NCBI GenBank assembly: GCA_002494135.1
Contig: DLBG01000042.1
Location: 1 to 17,682, forward strand
Reading direction: 5' to 3'
DNA length: 17,682 nucleotides
From: Lachnospiraceae bacterium UBA7027
GTDB taxonomy: Bacteria; Bacillota; Clostridia; Lachnospirales; Lachnospiraceae
Part shown: positions 1 to 6,173 of the stretch, in pieces
How positions within the stretch are numbered: the first letter of the stretch is position 1
Layout of the letters: every line of letters starts with the position of its first letter
Translations under genes and position numbers: made by a program
Notes under the pieces: generated by a model
Databases searched by the model: none
What the model was told of the DNA's origin: nothing
The model's input: the letters and a program-made list of their open reading frames with translations, nothing else

Positions 1-486
1 ATGAAGTTCATGTTAAACGGTGCGCTGACGTTAGGTACCATGGACGGTGCCAATGTGGAAATCGTGGAAGAAGTCGGCAAGAGCAATGCCTTCATCTTCG
101 GACTCTCCTCCGACGAAGTAATTAACTATGAGAACAACGGCGGATACGATCCGATGGAAATCTACAGAAACGATTCGGATATCCACATGGTACTCAATCA
201 GCTGATTAACGGAACCTACTCCCCCGACGATCCGGAGAGATTCCGTCACCTTTACAACTCTCTTTTAAATACCCAGAGCACTTCCAAGGCGGATACATAC
301 TTCATTCTGAAGGATTTCAAGTCCTATGCGGAAGCACAGAAGAGAGTGGAGAAAGCTTACAGAAACCGTTCCAAGTGGGCACAGAGCGCTATTCTTAACG
401 TAGCATGCTCCGGCAAGTTCACATCCGACAGAACCATTCAGGAATATGTGGATGATATCTGGCATCTGGATAAGGTTGTTTTATAA
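1..486 (+). CDS. glgP: Glycogen phosphorylase, C-terminal fragment (5' end outside window)
   Basis: This is the last 161 codons of a glycogen/alpha-glucan phosphorylase, which releases glucose-1-phosphate from glycogen using pyridoxal phosphate (PLP). The first visible residues, MKFMLNGALTLGTMDGANVE, match the family's PLP-lysine segment, so K2 here is the expected Schiff-base lysine (Lys680 in rabbit muscle phosphorylase). In that enzyme about 160 residues follow the lysine, as here, so the C-terminus is complete. The ATG at base 1 is an internal methionine, not the start; the gene begins upstream of the window. The hydratase gene follows after 43 nt with no terminator between, so co-transcription is plausible. 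The glgC-glgD pair, the synthetic side of the pathway, lies further right at 9188-11580. Confidence 0.95.
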   Translation: MKFMLNGALTLGTMDGANVEIVEEVGKSNAFIFGLSSDEVINYENNGGYDPMEIYRNDSDIHMVLNQLINGTYSPDDPERFRHLYNSLLNTQSTSKADTYFILKDFKSYAEAQKRVEKAYRNRSKWAQSAILNVACSGKFTSDRTIQEYVDDIWHLDKVVL

Positions 487-529
487 ATCCCGCTTCACGG
501 AACAAAAGATTGAATGTTAGGAGTATAAA

Positions 530-2818
530 ATGATTGAACTTAAAAACGGCGGTGCATATTTAGTTAACGGCACCGAATGGATTGAGGATACGGCCGATGC
601 GGCAGCGGCAATCGCGGCAAAGACCGGAAAGAACGTATCCAAAGAGGAGGCAAAGCAGGGTACCATTGCGTACGGTATTTTAAAAGCGCACAATACCTCC
701 GACAATATGGAGAAGTTAAAAATCCGCTTTGACAAGCTGACTTCCCATGACATTACCTTCGTAGGAATCATTCAGACCGCACGTGCGTCAGGGCTGGAGA
801 AGTTCCCGATGCCCTACGTTTTGACCAACTGCCACAATTCCCTTTGTGCGGTCGGAGGAACCATCAACGAAGATGACCATATGTTTGGTTTAACCTGCGC
901 AAAGAAGTACGGCGGAGTCTATGTACCTCCTCATCAGGCGGTTATTCACCAGTTTGCGCGTGAAATGCTTGCAGGCGGCGGAAGAATGATTCTCGGATCC
1001 GATTCCCACACCCGTTACGGTGCACTCGGTACCATGGCTATGGGCGAGGGAGGACCGGAGCTTGTAAAACAGCTTTTAAACCAGACCTATGATATCAATA
1101 TGCCCGGTGTGGTAGCCGTATATTTAACCGGCGCACCCGTAAAGGGCGTCGGCCCTCAGGACGTGGCTTTAGCCATTATCGGGGCAGTATTCGGCAACGG
1201 ATACGTTAAGAACAAAGTTATGGAATTCGTGGGACCGGGCGTTGAGAACTTAACTCCCGACTTCCGTATCGGCATCGATGTTATGACGACGGAGACCACC
1301 TGCTTATCTTCCATCTGGAAGACCGACGCAAAAGTGGAAGAATTCTACGAAATCCACGGAAGAAAAGAAGATTACAAAAAACTCGATCCTGCGGATGTGG
1401 CATATTATGACGGCGTGATTTCCATCGATCTGTCGACAATTAAGCCGATGATTGCCATGCCGTTCCATCCGAGCAACACCTACACCATCGAGGAATTAAA
1501 CGCAAATCTTTATGATATTTTAAAGGATGTCGAGAAGAAGGCGGAAGTATCCTTAGACGGTGCCGTAGAGTACACGTTACAGAACAAGGTGCACGACGGA
1601 AAACTTTTAGTGGATCAGGGTATCATCGCAGGCTGCGCCGGCGGCGGATTTGAGAATATCTGCGCGGCAGCGGATATTTTAAAAGGCAAATACATCGGTT
1701 CCGACGGATTTACCTTAAGCATTTACCCGGCATCCATGCCGATTTATATGGAACTGATTAAGAACGGCTGCGCCGCAACCTTACTGGAAACCGGTGCCGT
1801 TTTAAAAACCGCATTCTGCGGCCCCTGCTTCGGTGCAGGCGACACACCCGCAAACAATGCATTTTCCATCCGTCACTCCACGAGAAACTTCCCGAACCGT
1901 GAAGGCAGCAAGCTGCAAAGCGGTCAGATTTCTTCCGTTGCGCTTATGGATGCGCGTTCCATCGCGGCTACCGCGGCAAACAAGGGCGTACTTACCGCAG
2001 CTACCGAGTTTGACGGTGATTTCAATGCGTATAAGTATTTCTTTGATGCTAATATTTATGCGAACCGTGTATTCGATTCTCACGGTGTGGCAGATCCGAA
2101 CCAGGAGATTCAGTTCGGTCCGAACATCAAGGACTGGCCGAAGATGTCACCGCTTCCCGAGAATCTGCTTTTGAAAGTTGTTTCCGAAATTCACGATCCC
2201 GTTACCACTACGGACGAACTGATTCCTTCCGGGGAAACTTCTTCCTATCGTTCCAATCCTCTGGGACTTGCGGAGTTTGCGCTTTCCAGAAAGGATCCCG
2301 AGTATGTGGGCCGTGCAAAAGCCGTTCAGGTGGCTCAGAAGGCACTGGAAGCAGGCGAGTGTGCCGGCAAGGCGGTTCCCGAGGTCGGCGAAGTCATGGG
2401 CGTGGTAAAGAAGACCTTCCCCGATGTCGATCATGACAACCTGGGTGTCGGCTCCACGATTTTTGCCGTAAAACCCGGTGACGGTTCCGCAAGAGAGCAG
2501 GCGGCGAGCTGCCAGAAAGTACTCGGCGGCTGGGCGAACATAGCCAACGAATATGCGACCAAGAGATACCGTTCCAACTTAATTAACTGGGGTATGCTTC
2601 CTTTCTTAATTGAGGTGGGCGAACTGCCGTTTAAGAACCTGGATTACATCTTCTTACCCGGTATCAAGCAGGCGGTCATCGATAAGAAGGATGTTATTGA
2701 TGCCTATGTTGTAAAAGACGGGGAACTTAAGAAGTTTGGAATGAAACTCGGCGAACTGACCGACGAGGAAAGACAGATTATTTTAAAAGGCTGCCTGATC
2801 AACTACAACAGAGTATGA
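530..2818 (+). CDS. Aconitase-family hydratase (YbhJ-like, 762 aa)
   Basis: An aconitase-superfamily enzyme with a [4Fe-4S] cluster, expected to interconvert a hydroxy-acid by dehydration/rehydration in the cytoplasm. Visible signatures: GSDSHT near residue 162 (the family's DSH active-site motif), cluster cysteines C369, C430 and C433 (the spacing of about 61 then 3 matches mitochondrial aconitase C358/C421/C424), and GSAREQ with S653 and R655, equivalent to the catalytic Ser and Arg of the C-terminal swivel domain. The length resembles the 750-760 residue single-chain aconitases and the E. coli YbhJ group rather than the roughly 890-residue AcnA group. The start is well supported: TTAGGAG lies 7 nt before the ATG. 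No other TCA-cycle gene is visible nearby, so citrate/isocitrate as substrate is not proven; all key residues look intact. A hairpin at 2830-2856 and the terminator at 2899-2928 follow. Confidence 0.9.
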   Translation: MIELKNGGAYLVNGTEWIEDTADAAAAIAAKTGKNVSKEEAKQGTIAYGILKAHNTSDNMEKLKIRFDKLTSHDITFVGIIQTARASGLEKFPMPYVLTNCHNSLCAVGGTINEDDHMFGLTCAKKYGGVYVPPHQAVIHQFAREMLAGGGRMILGSDSHTRYGALGTMAMGEGGPELVKQLLNQTYDINMPGVVAVYLTGAPVKGVGPQDVALAIIGAVFGNGYVKNKVMEFVGPGVENLTPDFRIGIDVMTTETTCLSSIWKTDAKVEEFYEIHGRKEDYKKLDPADVAYYDGVISIDLSTIKPMIAMPFHPSNTYTIEELNANLYDILKDVEKKAEVSLDGAVEYTLQNKVHDGKLLVDQGIIAGCAGGGFENICAAADILKGKYIGSDGFTLSIYPASMPIYMELIKNGCAATLLETGAVLKTAFCGPCFGAGDTPANNAFSIRHSTRNFPNREGSKLQSGQISSVALMDARSIAATAANKGVLTAATEFDGDFNAYKYFFDANIYANRVFDSHGVADPNQEIQFGPNIKDWPKMSPLPENLLLKVVSEIHDPVTTTDELIPSGETSSYRSNPLGLAEFALSRKDPEYVGRAKAVQVAQKALEAGECAGKAVPEVGEVMGVVKKTFPDVDHDNLGVGSTIFAVKPGDGSAREQAASCQKVLGGWANIANEYATKRYRSNLINWGMLPFLIEVGELPFKNLDYIFLPGIKQAVIDKKDVIDAYVVKDGELKKFGMKLGELTDEERQIILKGCLINYNRV

Positions 2819-2829
2819 ACCAGGGGGCA

Positions 2830-2856
2830 AACCCTAAAGAACAGGGCTTTTGGGTT
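2830..2856 (+). other. Hairpin in the 3' region of the hydratase transcript
   Basis: AACCC (2830-2834) pairs with GGGTT (2852-2856), and AAAG (2836-2839) with CTTT (2847-2850), around one T-T mismatch and a 7-nt loop. It begins 11 nt after the hydratase stop. No clean T-run follows directly, so it is more likely a 3'-end stabilising stem or a weak terminator than the main one. Confidence 0.45.
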
Positions 2857-2898
2857 ACAGGGCCATTTTTGGAATTGTATGGTAACACCGTATAAAAT

Positions 2899-2928
2899 AA
2901 AAAAACCACGGGAAACCGTGGCTTTTTT
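2899..2928. terminator. Bidirectional intrinsic terminator between hydratase and XRE gene
   Basis: The stem CCACGG (2906-2911) / CCGTGG (2916-2921) is capped by a GAAA tetraloop. It is flanked by seven A on the left (2899-2905) and six T on the right (2923-2928), so it reads as a terminator on both strands. It ends the rightward hydratase transcript and the convergent XRE transcript; the XRE stop codon (2927-2929) overlaps its right edge. Confidence 0.85.
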
Positions 2929-3154
2929 ATTCTCTGAAATCAAACAATTCTTTTGGCGTTACATTCAGTGCTTTACAGAGCTGGAAGATGACGTCAAAGG
3001 AAACGCCGACTTTACCGAGTTCTATGGCGCTGATATGGCTCCGGTCCACATCCGCCAGTTCCGCCAGCTGCAGCTGTGTAAGCCGTTCGCGCTTCCTGTA
3101 ATATACGACGTTTAACCCAAATTTACGATAATAAACTTCGAATTCGTCTTTCAC
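2927..3154 (-). CDS. Small XRE/Cro-CI family HTH regulator (75 aa)
   Basis: A compact one-domain DNA-binding protein. Residues about 11-70 form the XRE helix-turn-helix fold, with the recognition part around LTQLQLAELADVDRSHISAIE and a CKALNVTPKELFDF end typical of the family. No sensor or dimerisation domain is present. The start is a GTG at 3152-3154 preceded by a strong GGGAGGG about 6 nt away. It is convergent with the hydratase and shares the bidirectional terminator. A palindrome within its probable promoter suggests autoregulation. Its target genes cannot be told from the sequence. Such 70-80 aa XRE proteins occur both in the core genome and on mobile elements; no mobile-element genes are visible here. 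Confidence 0.85.
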   Translation of the reverse strand: MKDEFEVYYRKFGLNVVYYRKRERLTQLQLAELADVDRSHISAIELGKVGVSFDVIFQLCKALNVTPKELFDFRE

Positions 3155-3177
3155 TTTTTATCCCTCCCTATGATTCC

Positions 3178-3206
3178 ATAATAAAGGGGTTTAAACCACA
3201 ATAAAA
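3178..3206 (-). promoter_or_regulatory. Probable XRE promoter with palindromic operator candidate
   Basis: On the minus strand, TTTTAT (3201-3206) and TATTAT (3178-3183) are separated by 17 nt. The perfect 10-bp palindrome GGTTTAAACC (3188-3197) lies in that spacer, where a bound repressor would block RNA polymerase. The GTG start is 23 nt downstream of the -10 element. The -10 matches 5 of 6 consensus positions; the -35 is weak. Confidence 0.45.
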
Positions 3207-3439
3207 CCTTGTGAAAATGGCATAATGCGATTAACACAAGTCAGCGCGGAAACGAAAACGATTAAGTAAAAACCCGGTCTAAATCTATGCAAATTGCCGA
3301 TGAAACACACAAGAAATTGTGGCTGTTTTTGTGCCAAATATAATTGTGTTTTTTTCGTGTCCGTTTTTTTTTAGTTGGTGTAAAAGTACTTTTTTTTTAT
3401 TTTTAACGTGCTATATTTATATCATACAAACGATATACA
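3207..3439. promoter_or_regulatory. AT-rich non-coding stretch with two rightward promoter candidates
   Basis: No credible gene is seen here; the open frame at 3319-3558 has no good ribosome binding site and a biased, low-complexity translation. One promoter candidate is TTGTGG (3317-3322), 16 nt, TATAAT (3339-3344). A second is an extended -10, TGCTATATT (3409-3417), preceded by T-runs at 3349-3355, 3364-3372 and 3390-3398 that could act like an UP element. Both point into the structured RNA candidate. A small hairpin CACAA/TTGTG sits at about 3308-3321. Confidence 0.4.
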
Positions 3440-3678
3440 AGTTGATTCCGAAGTCAGTAGTCAGTTTGTTGGACGAAGACGGATCCGGAAGAATCCCGGC
3501 GGAATGCATCCTTTCAAATCGGAGATTTCTGAATTTTAAACTATCAAAAGATAAGTGACATTGTCTTGCGAACACTCTCTGTAACAGAAGTCAAAGAAGA
3601 GAAAAGATCGACAGACCAAAAGGAGACGGAAGGTGAACTTGGAAGCCGGTGAGCTGAGTGAACGCCGGAGAATCAATT
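3440..3678 (+). ncRNA. Candidate structured non-coding RNA (possibly raiA-type; unverified)
   Basis: This stretch has no supported ORF but has the layout of a discrete folded RNA. Its ends pair in a 9-bp closing helix, AGTTGATTC (3440-3448) with GAATCAATT (3670-3678), including one G-T pair. Inside are several hairpins: TTCAAATC with GATTT-CT-GAA around a GGA loop (3513-3533), TATC-AAAA-GATA (3542-3553), TCTG-TAA-CAGA (3578-3588), and CCGG (3646-3649) with CCGG (3665-3668). ATTCCG (3445-3450) can alternatively pair with CGGAAT (3499-3504). An extended -10 lies about 23 nt upstream and a strong terminator starts 12 nt downstream, giving a self-contained transcription unit. Base composition is more GC-rich than the flanks. 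Size and the motif GTCAGTAGTC resemble my recollection of raiA-motif RNAs, but I could not check this. tmRNA and RNase P signatures are not apparent. Confidence 0.5.
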
Positions 3679-3689
3679 CAATATCATCT

Positions 3690-3767
3690 ATTGAAAGAGG
3701 AAACCGCATTGGATAATATTAGCCGATGATCGTCGCTAATGCAGTTTCCTTTTTCAATGCCTTTTTT
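3690..3767 (+). terminator. Long-stem intrinsic terminator of the ncRNA unit
   Basis: Bases 3690-3710 pair with 3738-3758 over 21 positions: ATTGAAA/TTTCAAT, a G-T pair, AGGAAAC/GTTTCCT, one C-A mismatch, then GCATT/AATGC. A TTTTTT run follows at 3762-3767. The 27-nt apical part can pair further, since ATTAGC and GCTAAT offer an alternative register. The stem is longer than most intrinsic terminators, so it may also be a functional domain of the RNA. Confidence 0.75.
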
Positions 3768-3790
3768 GGACATTCGTCAAAACAGGCAAT

Positions 3791-3816
3791 AAAAAAAGCC
3801 CGGAAGGGCTTTTTTT
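3791..3816. terminator. Bidirectional intrinsic terminator at the end of the dnaD-prs operon
   Basis: A perfect 11-bp inverted repeat, seven A plus GCCC (3791-3801) and GGGC plus seven T (3806-3816), surrounds a GGAA loop. It serves the leftward DUF951/prs operon and can also stop any rightward read-through. The DUF951 stop codon (3815-3817) overlaps its edge. Confidence 0.88.
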
Positions 3817-3991
3817 ATTTTACAATCTGTTTTTCCACCAGGCTTCGTTTCATCATGACCTGGTGGCCACAACCGACGCATTCCAAGCGAAAGTCGGCGC
3901 CGGCGCGCAGGACTTTCCATTTGTCCGCATTCTCTTTTCCGCAGGGATGCGGTTTCTTTAATCGGATGATTTCGCCTACGTTTATTTCCAT
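3815..3991 (-). CDS. DUF951 family small protein (58 aa)
   Basis: A short gene read leftward from ATG at 3989-3991 to TAA at 3815-3817. The protein starts MEINVGEIIRLKKPHPCG, continues WKVLRAGADFRLECVGCGHQ, and ends in a basic VMMKRSLVEK tail. The pattern 'G..I.LKKPHPCG ... W.V.R.GADF...C.GCGH.V...R' is that of the DUF951 (YyzM-like) proteins of Firmicutes. Cysteines C17, C38 and C41 plus H43 could bind a metal; the molecular role of the family is not known to me. It begins only 3 nt after the prs stop, so it is translationally coupled to prs and is the last gene of the dnaD operon. It runs into the shared terminator. Confidence 0.88.
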   Translation of the reverse strand: MEINVGEIIRLKKPHPCGKENADKWKVLRAGADFRLECVGCGHQVMMKRSLVEKQIVK

Positions 3992-3994
3992 ATT

Positions 3995-5179
3995 TTACTT
4001 ATTACCCTGTCCGTACTTCTTTAAGATGTTCTGAATTCTTGCGGAAGGATTCAGAAGGTCGGAAATGGATGCATCATGATTCAAGGTATCGATTAAGTAT
4101 GCGATGTATTTGCTCATATCGCAGTTGATGTACCATTCGCGGGAGAGCAATTCCGGTGTCTGGTATACCAGGTTGGTGGTAAGAACTCTGTAAATCAGGC
4201 CGTCTTCAAATGCCTTGTCGAATTTTTCCAGACCGTTTGTGAAAAGTCCGAAGGTGGTAGCTAAGAAAATACGGTTTGCGTTTCTTCTCTTTAATTCGGC
4301 AGCTACGTCAAGAGCACTGTCACCGGAGGAAATCATATCATCGATGATGATGGCATCCTTGCCGGATAAGTCGGTACCTAAGTACTCATGTGCCACGATG
4401 GGGTTACGTCCGTCCACAATGCGGCTGTAGTCGCGGCGCTTGTAAAACATGCCGACATTCAGGCCGATGATGTTTGCCATGTAAACGGCACGGGACAGAG
4501 CTCCCTCGTCCGGGGAGATCACCATCATGTGATCGGCATCGAGCTTGATGTCCGGAACATTCTTTAAAAGTGCTTTGGTGAACTGATAGGTCGGGGTAAC
4601 GGTTTCAAATCCGTGAAGAGGAATCGCATTCTGTACTCTGGGGTCGTGTGCATCAAAGGTGATAATGTTGTCAACACCAAGGGAGGTTAATTCCTGCAGT
4701 GCCAGTGCACAGTCCAGGGATTCTCTTGCGGTTCTCTTATGCTGTCTTCCTTCGTACAAGAAGGGCATGATTACGTTGATTCTTCTGGCCTTTCCGCCGA
4801 TGGCCGCAATGACACGCTTTACATCCTGGAAGTGATCGTCGGGAGACATATGATTGGTGTGTCCGCATACCGTATAGGTTTCATTATAGTTGCAGACATC
4901 CACCAGAATGTAGATATCGGCGCCACGGACGGATTCGTTAATCCGGCACTTTGCCTCGCCGGATCCGAAACGGGAAAGAGTGGCATCCAGAATATAGGAA
5001 TCCCTCTGATAACCGGCGTAAGCAAGACTTCCTTTATGCTCGCTTTCTCTCTCGGTTCTCCATTTTACAAGGTATTCATCTACCTTCCTGCCGATTTCGG
5101 CGCATCCTCTGGTAGGCATCAGCCTTAAAATACCTACGGGGATGGTTTCCAGATTGCGCACTTCTTCTGAATGAGCCAT
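3995..5179 (-). CDS. prs: Ribose-phosphate pyrophosphokinase (PRPP synthetase), long form, 394 aa
   Basis: Makes PRPP from ribose-5-phosphate and ATP for purine, pyrimidine, His, Trp and NAD synthesis. Visible motifs, numbered from the chosen ATG: the flexible catalytic-loop region R145-E153 (RQHKRTARE), DAHDP at 176-180 (equivalent to the DLHxxQ region), SPDEGALSRA from 222 (canonical SPDxGGxxRA), and the PRPP-binding loop DDMISSGDS at 280-288. It is about 80 residues longer than the usual 310-320 aa enzyme, with extra N-terminal and C-terminal sequence; I recall similar long forms in Lachnospiraceae. An upstream in-frame GTG (5192-5194) overlaps the stop of the helicase-loader gene, but GTGAGGA lies 8 nt before the ATG at 5177-5179, so the ATG is preferred. 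It is the third gene of the dnaD operon. Confidence 0.92.
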   Translation of the reverse strand: MAHSEEVRNLETIPVGILRLMPTRGCAEIGRKVDEYLVKWRTERESEHKGSLAYAGYQRDSYILDATLSRFGSGEAKCRINESVRGADIYILVDVCNYNETYTVCGHTNHMSPDDHFQDVKRVIAAIGGKARRINVIMPFLYEGRQHKRTARESLDCALALQELTSLGVDNIITFDAHDPRVQNAIPLHGFETVTPTYQFTKALLKNVPDIKLDADHMMVISPDEGALSRAVYMANIIGLNVGMFYKRRDYSRIVDGRNPIVAHEYLGTDLSGKDAIIIDDMISSGDSALDVAAELKRRNANRIFLATTFGLFTNGLEKFDKAFEDGLIYRVLTTNLVYQTPELLSREWYINCDMSKYIAYLIDTLNHDASISDLLNPSARIQNILKKYGQGNK

Positions 5180-5190
5180 GAAAATGTTCC

Positions 5191-6159
5191 TCACTTTCTG
5201 TTTTGCATTTGTTTGATATATAATCTGATGTCCTGTCCGGACAGCGTACAGATTTCAAAATTGGAGAAAAGCCTTGAAAATACCCGGTCGGAGTAGCGCG
5301 CACATAAGTCTTCCAAGGAAAGATTCGTGGACAGTACAATGGGTTTCTTGGCTAAGAACCGCTCGTTTAAAAGCGTCAGCAGTTCCGAGGTGGAGAAGGA
5401 GTTCGAAAGCTCCGTTCCCAAATCGTCGATTACCAGTAAATCACAGGAATACAGCGTATTTAAGGGATTCTCCGTTTTATCCGATTTATTGTGGAACTTG
5501 TAATCGGAAATGGTATTAAATAATGTCGGTGCGCTGAAATAAATACAGGAATATCCTTTCTTCAGCGCTTCGTTTACGATACAGTTGGACAGAAACGTTT
5601 TTCCGGTTCCCACGGGACCCGTAAAACAGATATTTGCATACTGTTTCCCGAACAGATCGGCAAAATTGCGGGCCTTCGAAAGCGCTTTTTCAAAATCTCT
5701 TGCGGCTTCTCCCACCTGAAAATCGTGCCGGACCATGTCGAAGTTTTCGTCGGTAAGCTGTTCTTTGATGTTGCTCTGTTCGTAGACTCTGTCTAAAATA
5801 GCCTGTTTGAAGCAGTGGCATCGTACCCCTTCGATGAACCCCGTATCCTTGCAGTAGGGGCAGGAATACTGGGGATCCAGATAATTGATGGAATAGCCGG
5901 CTCCGGTGAGCAGGAGCTTTAAGTCTCTTTGCAGGTCTTCCAGCTGCTCCGTAAGGAGGTTTGCCTTATCCGTGTCTTTGCGGATCATGGCACGGGTTCG
6001 TTCAGCCGAGAGGCTTACAATCTGCTCGTCCATCTCCTTATAGCGCGGGATGCGGGCATAGACTTCTTCCCTGCGTTTTGCCACAAGGTGCTCGTTTTCA
6101 AGCTGACGGGTACGGTATTCGTTTATGATGTCGTTGTATTCCCCACTGGTAATGTTCAT
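5191..6159 (-). CDS. dnaC: DnaC/DnaI-type replicative helicase loader (AAA+ ATPase, 322 aa)
   Basis: An IstB/DnaC-like AAA+ ATPase expected to load the replicative helicase onto DNA in primosome assembly. The N-terminal half is a charged, probably coiled-coil region (about 20-85), followed by a zinc-knuckle-like C100, C103, C114, C116 cluster, then the ATPase: Walker A GPVGTGKT (181-188), Walker B LLVIDD (241-246), sensor-1 region VLSTN (275-279) and arginines R292/R296 in the finger region. The start has CGGAGA about 8 nt upstream. It follows the dnaD-like gene by 14 nt and precedes prs. A transposon IstB helper is the alternative, but pairing with DnaD, absence of a transposase and the N-terminal Zn region favour the chromosomal loader. 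In Bacillus the equivalent is DnaI; naming differs among genomes. Confidence 0.9.
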   Translation of the reverse strand: MNITSGEYNDIINEYRTRQLENEHLVAKRREEVYARIPRYKEMDEQIVSLSAERTRAMIRKDTDKANLLTEQLEDLQRDLKLLLTGAGYSINYLDPQYSCPYCKDTGFIEGVRCHCFKQAILDRVYEQSNIKEQLTDENFDMVRHDFQVGEAARDFEKALSKARNFADLFGKQYANICFTGPVGTGKTFLSNCIVNEALKKGYSCIYFSAPTLFNTISDYKFHNKSDKTENPLNTLYSCDLLVIDDLGTELSNSFSTSELLTLLNERFLAKKPIVLSTNLSLEDLCARYSDRVFSRLFSNFEICTLSGQDIRLYIKQMQNRK

Positions 6160-6173
6160 GGAAAATCTCCGAA

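Noticed and set aside
1..3. ATG at base 1 as a true start codon
   Set aside because: It is the internal Met directly before the PLP lysine of glycogen phosphorylase; about 80% of the protein is missing upstream.
179..187. Single DnaA-like 9-mer ATATCCACA in glgP (another near 14997 in mfd)
   Set aside because: Isolated one-mismatch matches inside coding sequence are expected by chance; only the cluster at 7333-7449 is notable.
1802..2174. Overlapping ORFs on both strands inside the hydratase gene
   Set aside because: Frame shadows within an intact aconitase-family coding region; their translations show no domain.
2879..3115. Rightward ORF opposite the XRE gene
   Set aside because: Antisense shadow of a clear HTH protein that has its own strong ribosome binding site.
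3349..3398. Three poly-T runs as terminators
   Set aside because: No GC-rich stem precedes them; they are more consistent with an AT-rich promoter-proximal region.
3319..3558. 79-codon rightward ORF
   Set aside because: No ribosome binding site, poly-Phe/Ile low-complexity start arising from T-runs, and it overlaps the promoter and helices of the RNA candidate.
3726..4034. 102-codon rightward ORF over the terminators
   Set aside because: It crosses two terminators and lies opposite the DUF951 gene and the end of prs; the translation matches nothing familiar.
5191..6159. IstB transposon helper ATPase
   Set aside because: No transposase partner or inverted repeats; operon context with a DnaD-like gene and the N-terminal Cys cluster fit the helicase loader.
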